From positions 1-46,218 of the forward strand of contig CANGNF010000041.1 of NCBI GenBank assembly GCA_947455205.1: a stretch of DNA of 46,218 nt, given 5' to 3'. A program made the position numbers and the translations under genes. Origin of the DNA: Acetobacteraceae bacterium (GTDB taxonomy: Bacteria; Pseudomonadota; Alphaproteobacteria; Acetobacterales; Acetobacteraceae). Below, one piece after another: positions 24,139 through 32,042 of the stretch. Numbering within the stretch: the first letter of the stretch is position 1; every line of letters starts with the position of its first letter. The notes beneath the pieces were generated by a model. That model had not been told where the DNA came from. It saw only the letters and a list, made by a program, of their open reading frames with translations, and searched no databases.

Positions 24139-24443
24139 GGGTTGGGGTCCAGCGCGTCATAGTCGGTTTCGGCCTTGCGGCTGGCCGGGGTGGCGATGCA
24201 ATGGTCAACCCAGGCGGCGCTGTCAAACCCCTCGGCCGCCGCGTATTCGCCGAACATCAGGTACATCTGCTTCAGCTCCTCCGCGCTGGGCGCGTCGCGC
24301 CGCAGATCCTCGATCTGCGCGCGGATGAAGCGGCGGGCGTATTCCTGCGCGGTGGCGGCGGCGGCGAAGCCCTCCACCACCCAGGTCGCGTCGTCGTCAT
24401 CCTCGTCGGCGGCGAAGTCGCCGCAATGGACGGCGAAGCTCAC
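24135..24443 (-). CDS. small acidic protein, paralogue 2
   Basis: A 102-aa soluble acidic protein I do not recognise. It has an acidic run (DEDDDD, residues 13-18), then WVVEGFAAA, YARRFIRAQIEDLRR (35-49), LMFGEYAAAEGF (62-73), AAWVD and the end YDALDPNP. The same landmarks in the same order occur in the gene just upstream, so the two are tandem paralogues. It overlaps that gene by 4 bp (ATGA) and gltX by 4 bp (ATGA). The tight coupling implies a job linked to NAD synthesis or tRNA charging, but nothing in the sequence gives a catalytic motif. Confidence 0.7.
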   Translation of the reverse strand: MSFAVHCGDFAADEDDDDATWVVEGFAAAATAQEYARRFIRAQIEDLRRDAPSAEELKQMYLMFGEYAAAEGFDSAAWVDHCIATPASRKAETDYDALDPNP

Positions 24444-24838
24444 TCCTCGTCCTCCTCCGCGTCGTCATCCTCGTCCCGCCGGGGGTCCAGGGCGCGCCAG
24501 TTGCGGTCCTCGGCGTCCTTCGCCGGCTGGGCCGCGAAGTCGTGCAGTTCCGTCGCGCTCTTCCACGCCTGGTCGCCGCCGCCGGCCACTTCCGCGTCCT
24601 CGCCAAAGGCGAACCAGGCGGCCAGCACCGCATCCGCCTTGGCGCCGCGGCTGCGGCAGCGGTCCAGGCTGTCCCGCACGTAGCGGCGGGCGAAGGCGTT
24701 GGCATGGTCCAGCGAGCGGAAGCCGCGCACCACTTCCACGGGGTCGCTGCCATTGGCGCCGGACAGGTCCAGGATGCGGACCTCCAGCTCCTCCGGCGGG
24801 TTCAGCAGGCTGCTGTCCAAAGTCGGTTTGGCGCTCAC
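24440..24838 (-). CDS. small acidic protein, paralogue 1
   Basis: A 132-aa soluble protein of unknown function. Landmarks: EVRILDLSG (19-27), VEVVRGFRSLDHA (34-46), FARRYVRDSLDRC (49-61), AAWFAFGEDAEVAG (73-86), AWKSATELHDF, NWRALDPRRD (113-122) and a very acidic tail DEDDDAEEDEE. It aligns end to end with the next gene (V-V-x-GF, A-RR-x-x-R, FGE-x-A, W, ALDP). It lies 70 nt after nadE. The acidic tail is absent from the paralogue, which has an acidic head instead. Confidence 0.7.
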   Translation of the reverse strand: MSAKPTLDSSLLNPPEELEVRILDLSGANGSDPVEVVRGFRSLDHANAFARRYVRDSLDRCRSRGAKADAVLAAWFAFGEDAEVAGGGDQAWKSATELHDFAAQPAKDAEDRNWRALDPRRDEDDDAEEDEE

Positions 24839-24908
24839 ATTGCACTCCTCGCCGCCGCGCCCGCGCCTCGCGGGCCAGGTGCCAGCGACGCCCGCGGACC
24901 CCGGCGGG

Positions 24909-26573
24909 TCACTTGATCAGGTTGGTATAGCCGTTGGTGATGGGATAACGCCGGTCGCGGCCAAAGGCTCGCGGGCCGATCTTGACCCCCGGCGGGGCCT
25001 GGCGGCGCTTGTACTCGGCGCGGTCCAGCATGCGCCACACCCGCAGCACCGTGGCGCGGTCCTGGCCGGCGGCCACCAGCGCGTCCACGCTCTGCTCGCC
25101 TTCCACCAGCCCCTGCAGGATCGCGTCCAGCACCTCGTACGGCGGCAGCGTGTCCTGGTCCTTCTGGTCCGGCTTCAGTTCGGCGCTGGGCGGCTTGGTG
25201 ATCACGCGCTCCGGCATCACGGCGCCCTTCGGCCCCAGCGCGCCGGGCGGGAAGTTCTCGTTCCGCCAGCGGCAAAGCTCGAACACCGTGGTCTTGTAGA
25301 TGTCCTTCAGCACGGAATAGCCGCCGCACATGTCGCCATACAGCGTGGCATAGCCGACCGACATCTCGCTCTTGTTGCCGGTGGTCAGCACCATGTCGCC
25401 GAACTTGTTGGACATGGCCATCAGCGTGATGCCGCGCGACCGCGCCTGGATGTTCTCCTCGGTCGCATCCGCCGCGCGGCCTTCAAACGCCGGCGCCAGC
25501 ATCTGGCTGAAGGCGGCCATGGCCGGGCCGATATTCACCGTCTCGTACTTGATGCCCAGCAGCCGCGCGCATTCGGCGGCATCCTCCAGGCTCTCGCTGC
25601 TGGTGTAGGGGCTGGGCATCATCACCGCCCGCACCTTGTCGGCACCCAGCGCATCCGCCGCCACCGCCGCCGAAATCGCGCTGTCGATGCCGCCGCTCAG
25701 CCCCAGCACCACGCCGGGGAAGCGGTTCTTGCCGACATAGTCGCGCAGGCCCAGCACCATGGCCTGCCAGATCTGCTCCAGCTCACCCGGCAGCTTCGCC
25801 GGCGGCTGCGGCTTGCAGACCAGGCGCTCGCCCTCGCGGTGCCATTCCGTCACCACCAGCGCCTCGGCGAAGGCCGGCATCTGCACGGCAAGGCTGCGGT
25901 CGGGGTTCAGCACGAAGCTGGCGCCCTCGAACACCAGCTCATCCTGGCCGCACACCTGGGCCAGGAAGACGAAGGGCAGCCCGGTCTCCACCACGCGCGG
26001 CACCGCCAGATCCACCCGGCGCTGCATCTTGCCCACCTCGAACGGCGAGCCGTTGATGGACAGCAGGATCTCCGCGCCGCTTTCGGCCAGGGTCTCGGAG
26101 ACGCTGGGGAACCACCAATCCTCGCAGATCATCAGCCCCAGGCGGAAGCCGCGGAAGGCCACCGGCCCCGGCGCCGGCCCGGCCTCGAACACCCGCTTCT
26201 CGTCGAACACGCCGTAGTTGGGCAGTTCGTGCTTGGCGCGCTTGGCCAGCACCCGGCCGCCTTCCAGCACGAAGAGCGCGTTGTGCCGCCGGCCATTCTC
26301 CACCCAGGGGCCGCCCACCACCAGGCCCGGCCCGCCATCGGCGGTCTCGGCGGCAAGGTCGGCAATGGCGCGGGCGCATTCCTCGTTGAAGGCCGGCTTC
26401 AGCACCAGATCCTCCACCGGGTAGCCGCCGATGCTGAATTCCGGCGTCACCACCAGGTCGGCGCCCAGCCGCGCCGCCTCCGCCCGCGCGGCACGGATGC
26501 GCGCGGCATTGCCGGTGATATCCCCGGTATGCGGATTGAGCTGGGCGAGGGCGATGCGAAGCGTGTCTGACAT
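24909..26573 (-). CDS. nadE: glutamine-dependent NAD+ synthetase
   Basis: Two-domain NadE, 554 aa. The N-terminal nitrilase-type glutaminase has the Glu-Lys-Cys triad in VTPEFSIGGYPVEDL, KHELPNYGVFDEKR and LMICEDWWFPS. The C-terminal ATP-pyrophosphatase domain has LGLSGGIDSAISAAVAADAL near residue 293, MPSPYTSSESLEDA, LTTGNKSEMSVGYATLYGD and the FGRDRRYPITN end. It converts nicotinate adenine dinucleotide to NAD using glutamine nitrogen. It lies 34 nt after the DMT transporter and upstream of the acidic pair. Confidence 0.97.
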   Translation of the reverse strand: MSDTLRIALAQLNPHTGDITGNAARIRAARAEAARLGADLVVTPEFSIGGYPVEDLVLKPAFNEECARAIADLAAETADGGPGLVVGGPWVENGRRHNALFVLEGGRVLAKRAKHELPNYGVFDEKRVFEAGPAPGPVAFRGFRLGLMICEDWWFPSVSETLAESGAEILLSINGSPFEVGKMQRRVDLAVPRVVETGLPFVFLAQVCGQDELVFEGASFVLNPDRSLAVQMPAFAEALVVTEWHREGERLVCKPQPPAKLPGELEQIWQAMVLGLRDYVGKNRFPGVVLGLSGGIDSAISAAVAADALGADKVRAVMMPSPYTSSESLEDAAECARLLGIKYETVNIGPAMAAFSQMLAPAFEGRAADATEENIQARSRGITLMAMSNKFGDMVLTTGNKSEMSVGYATLYGDMCGGYSVLKDIYKTTVFELCRWRNENFPPGALGPKGAVMPERVITKPPSAELKPDQKDQDTLPPYEVLDAILQGLVEGEQSVDALVAAGQDRATVLRVWRMLDRAEYKRRQAPPGVKIGPRAFGRDRRYPITNGYTNLIK

Positions 26574-26607
26574 GATTGCCGGAAGCTAGGGACGACCGCC
26601 CCCCTGG

Positions 26608-27570
26608 TCAACGAGACGACTGCGCGCCACCGCCACCGCCCCGCGAGACCCCCAGCAGCATGCCGCCACAGGCCAGCGCCACCGCCAGCAGCCCCAGCGG
26701 CGGCAGTGCCTCCCCCAGCAGCGGCCAGGCGAACAGCGCCGCCAGCGCCGGCACCACGGCGCCGATCATCGTCGTCGGCCCGGCGCCGATGCCATGCACC
26801 GTGCGGGTATAGAGGAACATCGCCAGCACCGTGGCGCCGGCGCCGTGATAGGCCATCTGGTACAAAATCACGCCCCAGCTGGCCTCGGCCATGCCGCTGG
26901 GCAGCCACAGCCACCACACCGGCAGGTAGATCGGCGCCGCCAGCAGCGCGATGGTCAGCGTGACCTGCAGCGCCTGCAACCGCCAGCGCCCGACCAGCAG
27001 GGTGTACACCGCCCAGGCGCTGATCGCCGCCAGGAACAGCAGGTCCCCCACCCAGGCCCGCGCATACAGGCCGGAGGTCACCGCCACCAGCAGCAGGCCG
27101 GAGGCCGTGACCAGCCCAAGCCCCGCCCCCTGGCGCCAGCCGATACGGGTGATGCCCAGCGCATGGCCCAGCAGCATGGCCACCACCGGCAGCCCCGCCG
27201 CCATGATGGTGGCGCCATGCGCCGCCGGCGCCAGCTGGTAGCCGGCATAGGCGCACAGCGGAAAGCCGAAGCCAGCCAGCCCCACCACCACCGGCACCCG
27301 GCGCCAGGCCATGCGCGGCAGCCCGAGCCACGCCACCAGCGGCAGCGCGGTCAGGAAGGCTCCGCCATAGCGCAGCGCCGCCACGTCCCAGGCGGTGAGG
27401 GATTGGCGCGAGGTGAGCCGCGCCATCAGGTGGAAGCTGACCCAGACCACCAACAGCCCGCCGGCGCAGAGCAGGCCGAGCAGCCGTTCCCGCCGCTCAG
27501 GGGTCAAGGGCCAAAGGCCAAGGACCAGGGGGTCAAGGAACCGCCTTGCCGTTCTTCTTCCGCCCGCCAT
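26608..27570 (-). CDS. DMT-superfamily (EamA) transporter
   Basis: Inner-membrane drug/metabolite transporter of about 320 aa with ten predicted helices in two EamA repeats (LLGLLCAGGLLVVWVSFHL, then WDVAALRYGGAFLTALPLV, and the second half from VGDLLFLAAISAWAVYTLL). The only ATG lies 38 bp inside the 3' end of pncB; a TTG at 27507 (TPERRERLLG) is an alternative start. Either way it is read from the same message as pncB and stops 34 nt before nadE. This suggests, without proof, transport of an NAD-related compound; EamA proteins otherwise export amino acids and metabolites. Confidence 0.85.
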   Translation of the reverse strand: MAGGRRTARRFLDPLVLGLWPLTPERRERLLGLLCAGGLLVVWVSFHLMARLTSRQSLTAWDVAALRYGGAFLTALPLVAWLGLPRMAWRRVPVVVGLAGFGFPLCAYAGYQLAPAAHGATIMAAGLPVVAMLLGHALGITRIGWRQGAGLGLVTASGLLLVAVTSGLYARAWVGDLLFLAAISAWAVYTLLVGRWRLQALQVTLTIALLAAPIYLPVWWLWLPSGMAEASWGVILYQMAYHGAGATVLAMFLYTRTVHGIGAGPTTMIGAVVPALAALFAWPLLGEALPPLGLLAVALACGGMLLGVSRGGGGGAQSSR

Positions 27571-28690
27571 TGCGGTGCAGCAGGAACTCGCGCCCCAGCT
27601 TGACCCGCTGCTCGCCGTTGTATTCCACGATATCGGCGGTGGCGTAGGTCTCGGACCAGATGTCCGGCAGGAAGCTGCCGGTGCCGACCACGTCGATCGG
27701 CGCCCGCGCCTCCGCCATCACCCGGCATTTCTGCACGCCGAAGCCCGAGGAGGCGACGATCCGCACCTTGGGGAAGCCGGCCTGGTCCAGCGCCTCGCGC
27801 ATCTTCCACACGGCCGAGGCCGAGACCCCGGTGCCCACCAGGTGGCGCAGCTCGGTCTCGCTGCGGTAGCGGCGGATCGCGCCGGGGGCGTGGCGTTCCA
27901 GCACGGCATAGCTCTCGGCGGGGTCCAGCCCCTCCAGGAAGCGCCCGCCATGGGTGTCCAGCCGCACGCCCATCCGCCCGGCGGCGGCCATTTCCGGGAA
28001 GCGCCGGCACACCGCCAGCCCGTCCGTCACCTCGTGCCCAAAATAGTCCACCAGCACGGTCAGCGGCTCGTCCGGGTAGGTCTCCACGAACATCTCCGCC
28101 GCGCGCACGGTGGAGTTGGCGTAGCCGATCAGCGCATGCGGCATGGTGCCATAGCCATGCCCGGCGCCGAACCAGTGCGACGTGCTGTCATTGGCGTTGC
28201 CGACGAAGCCCTTGGCCCCCTCGCGCTGCGCCGCCTTGCTGCCGACGCTGGCGGCATAGGCCATCATCTCCTGCATTTCCTGCCCGGCGCAGTGCCGGGC
28301 ATCCATGGCCAGGAAGCTGACCCGGGGCAGTTCCAGGCACATCTGGTAGGCGTTGTGCGCGGCCACGCAGGCCGGCCCCAGCTTCTGCAGGTACAGCGTC
28401 TCCAGGTCCGCCAGCTGCTCCAGCGACCCGGTGATGTAGAGGATCGGGTCGCCGGCGCCGACCCACTCGCCCTCCGGGTGGACCACGTCGATCTCGAAGG
28501 CGGTGCCGCGCGCCTGCGCCACCGCCTGCAGCCAGTCCACCGCCAGCTTCGGCGCCGAGACCACGGGGCGGCGGAGGAACACCGCATAGGTCACCCGCAC
28601 ATCGCCGAACCGGCCGACAATGGTGCGGGTGCGGTTGAAGTAGGCGTCGGTCTGCGCCGCGATCGCGGCGTCCGACGTCTCCTGCGTCAC
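27533..28690 (-). CDS. pncB: nicotinate phosphoribosyltransferase
   Basis: NAD-salvage enzyme, 385 aa, converting nicotinate and PRPP to nicotinate mononucleotide. Seen: the N-terminal DAYFNRTRTIV, LEIDVVHPEGE-like FEIDVVHPEGEW, SVGSKAAQREGAKGFVGNAN, the catalytic-loop His in GTMPHALIGYAN, VRLDTHGG, IVASSGFG and VGTGSFLPDIW. The GTG start at 28690 gives a 2-nt gap after the DAHP synthase stop; the open frame continues upstream inside that gene and is not coding. The 3' end overlaps the DMT transporter. Confidence 0.9.
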   Translation of the reverse strand: MTQETSDAAIAAQTDAYFNRTRTIVGRFGDVRVTYAVFLRRPVVSAPKLAVDWLQAVAQARGTAFEIDVVHPEGEWVGAGDPILYITGSLEQLADLETLYLQKLGPACVAAHNAYQMCLELPRVSFLAMDARHCAGQEMQEMMAYAASVGSKAAQREGAKGFVGNANDSTSHWFGAGHGYGTMPHALIGYANSTVRAAEMFVETYPDEPLTVLVDYFGHEVTDGLAVCRRFPEMAAAGRMGVRLDTHGGRFLEGLDPAESYAVLERHAPGAIRRYRSETELRHLVGTGVSASAVWKMREALDQAGFPKVRIVASSGFGVQKCRVMAEARAPIDVVGTGSFLPDIWSETYATADIVEYNGEQRVKLGREFLLHRNGGRKKNGKAVP

Positions 28691-28692
28691 GG

Positions 28693-30072
28693 CTACTGCG
28701 CCGCCAGCGCGGGCTCCGGGCGCACCCGGCGGGCCTTCAGCTCCTCGGCGATCAGGAAGGCCAGCTCCAGGCTCTGCTCCGCGTTCAGCCGCGGGTCGCA
28801 GTTGGTCTGGTAGGCGCGGGCCAGGTCGTCCTCGGTCAGCTTGTGGGCGCCGCCCAGGCATTCCGTCACTTCCTGGCCGGTCATCTCCACATGCACGCCG
28901 CCGGGGTGGGTCCCCTCCGCCGCATGCACGTCGAAGAAGCCGCGCACCTCCGCCAGAATGGCGTCGAACGGCCGGGTCTTGTAGCTGCCGGCGGAAACCG
29001 TGTTGCCGTGCATCGGGTCGCACAGCCAGACCACGTTGCGCCCGGCGCGGGCCACCGCGCGCACCAGCGGCGCCAGCTTCTCCTCCACCTTGCCCGCGCC
29101 CATGCGGGAGATCAGGGTCAGCCGGCCCTTCTCGTTCGCGGGGTTCAGGATCTCGGTCAGCCGGACCAGCTCATCGGCCTCCATGCTCGGCCCGACCTTC
29201 ATGCCGATCGGGTTCCGCACCCCGCGCAGGAATTCCACATGGGCGCCATCCGGCTGGCGGGTGCGGTCGCCGATCCACAGGAAGTGGGCCGAGCAGGCAT
29301 AGCTGTCGCCGGTCAGGCTGTCGGTGCGGGTCAGCGCCTGCTCGTACGGCAGCAGCAGGCTCTCATGGCTGGTGTAGAACTCGGTCTCGCGGATCTGCGG
29401 CGCGTTGCTGCTGGTCATGCCGCAGGCGGCCATGAAGTTCAGCGTCTCGTCGATCCGGCTGGACAGGTCATTGTACCGCGCCGCCATGGGGGAACGGGCG
29501 ACGAAGCCGAGGTTCCAGCGATGCACCTCATGCAGGTCGGCATAGCCACCGGTCGCGAAGGCGCGCAGCAGGTTCAGCGTGCCGGCCGACTGCATGTAGG
29601 CGAATTCCATCCGCGCGGGGTCCGGAATGCGCGCTTCCGGCGAGAAGTCCGGCCCGTTGATGATGTCGCCGCGGTAGCTCGGCAGCGTCACCTCGCCCTT
29701 CTTCTCCACGTCGCTGCTGCGCGGCTTGGCGAACTGGCCGGCCATGCGCCCCAGCTTCACCACCGGCAGGGAGGCGCCGAAGGTCAGCACGACGGACATC
29801 TGCAGCAGCACGCGGAAGGTGTCGCGGATGACGTTGGCGGTGAAGTCGCCGAAGCTTTCGGCGCAGTCGCCGCCCTGCAGCACGAAGCCCTGGCCGTCCC
29901 CGGCCTGGGCCAGCGCCGCCTTCAGCCGGCGCGCCTCTCCGGCAAACACCAGCGGCGGAAACCGGCCGATCTTGGCCTCCATTTCCGAGAGCTTCGCCGG
30001 GTCCGGATATTCGGGCACCTGCCGGATCGGCATGTCTCGCCAGCTTCCGGGATGCCACGCGCGCGCAACCAT
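28693..30072 (-). CDS. class II 3-deoxy-7-phosphoheptulonate (DAHP) synthase
   Basis: First enzyme of the shikimate pathway, plant-like class II, 459 aa. It starts with the family opening [29 protein letters not shown] (metal Cys), [16 protein letters not shown] (substrate Arg/Lys), [35 protein letters not shown] and CDPMHGNT follow in order. It condenses PEP with erythrose-4-phosphate. It has no fused chorismate mutase. pncB starts 2 nt after its stop; gor ends 65 nt before its start. Confidence 0.95.
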   Translation of the reverse strand: MVARAWHPGSWRDMPIRQVPEYPDPAKLSEMEAKIGRFPPLVFAGEARRLKAALAQAGDGQGFVLQGGDCAESFGDFTANVIRDTFRVLLQMSVVLTFGASLPVVKLGRMAGQFAKPRSSDVEKKGEVTLPSYRGDIINGPDFSPEARIPDPARMEFAYMQSAGTLNLLRAFATGGYADLHEVHRWNLGFVARSPMAARYNDLSSRIDETLNFMAACGMTSSNAPQIRETEFYTSHESLLLPYEQALTRTDSLTGDSYACSAHFLWIGDRTRQPDGAHVEFLRGVRNPIGMKVGPSMEADELVRLTEILNPANEKGRLTLISRMGAGKVEEKLAPLVRAVARAGRNVVWLCDPMHGNTVSAGSYKTRPFDAILAEVRGFFDVHAAEGTHPGGVHVEMTGQEVTECLGGAHKLTEDDLARAYQTNCDPRLNAEQSLELAFLIAEELKARRVRPEPALAAQ

Positions 30073-30132
30073 GTTACTTGTTTCCTCAATAAGGCCGGGG
30101 ACGTTAGCCGCTCCGGGCCGGTTATGCCAAGG

Positions 30133-30152
30133 GCGGCCTATTCCGCCGCCGC
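30133..30152 (-). repeat. A-A-A-E-stop hairpin repeat at the gor 3' end
   Basis: On the minus strand the last codons of gor, GCGGCGGAATAG, followed by GCCGCC, form a GGCGGC/GCCGCC stem with the stop codon in the loop. A similar arrangement occurs at the RND gene end (36264-36290), with degenerate copies beyond it. Confidence 0.4.
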
Positions 30153-31514
30153 CTTGACCCCCGCCTCCCGCGTCCGCGTCCGCATCGTCACGAACTCCTC
30201 GGCCGCGGTCGGGTGGATGCCGATGGTCCGGTCGAAGTCCTGCTTGGTCGCGCCCATCATCACGGCGATGCCCACCGCCTGCATGATCTCGGCGCTGTCC
30301 TCCCCCAGCATATGGGCGCCCAGCACCTTCTGCGTGGCCTGGCAGACCACCAGCTTCATCGTGGTCTTGCGACCCGGGCGCTTGCTGATGGTGTGGCGCA
30401 TGGGGGTGAAGCGCGCCACATAGACATCCACCGGCCCCTGCGCCGCGGCATCGGCCTCGGTCATGCCCACGGTGCCGATTGGCGGGCTGGTGAAGACGGC
30501 GCTGGGCACGTTCAGGTAGCTGGCCTGGCGCGGCCGGTTGCCGAACAGCGTATCGGCCAGCGCATGGCCGACCGCGGTCGCCATCGGCGTCAGGTTCACC
30601 CGGTCGGTTACATCGCCGATGGCGTAGATGTGCTTCGCCGTCGTGGCGTGGTCGTCATCCACCTCGATCGCACCCTTGGCGGTGCATTCCACCCCGGCGC
30701 GGTCCAGGTGCAGGCCGCCGACATAGGGCTTGCGCCCCAGCGCGAACAGCACGGCATCCGCCTCCAGCGCCTGGCCGCCCAGCAGGTTCAGCAGCAGGCC
30801 GTCGCCCATGCGGTCCAGCCGCGCCGGCTTGACGCCCGGATGCAGCCGGATGCCCTGGGAAGTCAGCGCCTCCGCCAGGTCGGTGCGGATATCCGCATCG
30901 AACCCGCGCAGCGGCAGGTCGGCGCGATAGACCACGTCCACCTCCGCGCCCAGGGCACGGAACACGCAGGCGAATTCCAGCGCGATATAGCCGGCGCCCA
31001 CCACCACCAGGCGCTTCGGCAGCGCCTTCAGCGTGAACACGTCATCCGACAGCATGCCCAGCTCGGCACCTGGAATCTCCGGCCGCACCGCCTGGCCACC
31101 CACCGCGATGACGATCCGCTCGGCGGTGACGCGCTTGCCGCCGACATCCAGCGTATGCGCGTCGATGAAGGTGGCCCGCGCGTCGAACATGGTGACGCCG
31201 ACGCCGCCCAGCAGCTTGCCGTAGATCGCCGAGAGCCTGGCCACCTCGGCATCCCGCGCCGCCGCCAGCCTGGCCCAGTCATGACCATGCACGGTCAGGT
31301 CCCAGCCAAAGGCGCGGGCGTCCTCGGCCCACATGCCGTATTCGGCGGCGTTGACCATGATCTTCTTCGGCACGCAGCCGACATTGACGCAGGTGCCGCC
31401 CCAGAAGCGCTCCTCCGCCACCGCCACCCGGGCACCGTGCTGGGCCGAGATGCGGGCGCAGCGCACGCCGGCGCTGCCGCCGCCGATGACGAAGAGGTCG
31501 TAGTCGTAGGCCAT
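30138..31514 (-). CDS. gor: glutathione-disulfide reductase
   Basis: FAD-dependent disulfide reductase, 458 aa. The FAD fold is [19 protein letters not shown]. The redox-active pair is [13 protein letters not shown] near residue 43. The NADPH fold is [16 protein letters not shown] with basic [11 protein letters not shown], and [14 protein letters not shown] binds FAD. The dimer-interface catalytic His is in [12 protein letters not shown]. It reduces GSSG with NADPH in the cytosol. The upstream frame includes a palindromic repeat and is not coding; [11 protein letters not shown] is the true start. Confidence 0.95.
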   Translation of the reverse strand: MAYDYDLFVIGGGSAGVRCARISAQHGARVAVAEERFWGGTCVNVGCVPKKIMVNAAEYGMWAEDARAFGWDLTVHGHDWARLAAARDAEVARLSAIYGKLLGGVGVTMFDARATFIDAHTLDVGGKRVTAERIVIAVGGQAVRPEIPGAELGMLSDDVFTLKALPKRLVVVGAGYIALEFACVFRALGAEVDVVYRADLPLRGFDADIRTDLAEALTSQGIRLHPGVKPARLDRMGDGLLLNLLGGQALEADAVLFALGRKPYVGGLHLDRAGVECTAKGAIEVDDDHATTAKHIYAIGDVTDRVNLTPMATAVGHALADTLFGNRPRQASYLNVPSAVFTSPPIGTVGMTEADAAAQGPVDVYVARFTPMRHTISKRPGRKTTMKLVVCQATQKVLGAHMLGEDSAEIMQAVGIAVMMGATKQDFDRTIGIHPTAAEEFVTMRTRTREAGVKAAAE

Positions 31515-31537
31515 TACCCGCAATCCTTGTCCCGTCA

Positions 31538-31558
31538 TGCCCGGGCTTGTCCCGGGCA
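31538..31558. repeat. alphaproteobacterial palindromic intergenic repeat
   Basis: TGCCCGGG (31538-31545) pairs with CCCGGGCA (31551-31558) around CTTGT, flanked by CGTCA and CCCACG. This motif is a very common dispersed repeat in alphaproteobacterial genomes, usually in intergenic DNA, as here between the MaoC and gor genes. Confidence 0.7.
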
Positions 31559-31598
31559 CCCACGCTGTCCCACCGCGCAGCGCCCGCAGCGCCGCGCC

Positions 31599-32042
31599 TC
31601 AAGCCCCCCTGCGCGGCACCAGCAGCCGCACGGTGAAGACCTGCACTTCCTCGTCCTTCTGGTTCAGCACGGCGTTACGCACCAAAACGCTGCCGCGGTC
31701 CGGCTTGCGCTTGCTCGGCGCAATCTCCAGCACCTCGGCACTCAGCCGCAGCGTGTCGCCGGGCCGCACCGGGCGCACCCATTGCAGGTCGCCGCCGCCG
31801 CCCACCACGCCCCAGCCGAAATGGCCCAGCGCCTGCACCGTCATCTTCATCGCCATGGCCGCAGTGTGCCAGCCACTCGCCGCCAGCCCGCCGAAGACCG
31901 GGTGCCCGGCGGCGGCGTCCTCGTCCAGGTGGAAGGGCTGCGGGTCGTATTCCGCCGCGAAGCCCTTGATCGCCTCGGCCGTCACCTGGGTCGGCCCCGC
32001 CGTAAAGCGTTGGCCGACCACCAGGTCCTCCAGGAAGATCAC
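31599..32042 (-). CDS. MaoC-family hot-dog dehydratase
   Basis: A 147-aa single hot-dog-fold protein of the (R)-enoyl-CoA hydratase / MaoC type. The catalytic Asp-His pair is in FAAEYDPQPFHLDEDAA, near residues 32-37, followed by GHPVFGGLAASGWHTAA and the strand VRPVRPGDTLRLSAEVLEI. It hydrates or dehydrates acyl-CoA intermediates. The start overlaps the end of the dehydrogenase gene (ATGA at 32039-32042), so the two are coupled. The substrate is unknown. Confidence 0.9.
   Translation of the reverse strand: MIFLEDLVVGQRFTAGPTQVTAEAIKGFAAEYDPQPFHLDEDAAAGHPVFGGLAASGWHTAAMAMKMTVQALGHFGWGVVGGGGDLQWVRPVRPGDTLRLSAEVLEIAPSKRKPDRGSVLVRNAVLNQKDEEVQVFTVRLLVPRRGA

Noticed and set aside
27501..27540. 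Direct repeat GGGGTCAAGG flanking the DMT transporter start
   Set aside because: Ten-base repeats about 30 nt apart in GC-rich overlapping coding DNA are easily chance; no further copy was noticed.
28691..29023. Upstream extension of the pncB frame to an ATG at 29023
   Set aside because: It lies wholly within the DAHP synthase gene and is not similar to the enzyme; the GTG at 28690 fits the length and the 2-nt spacing.
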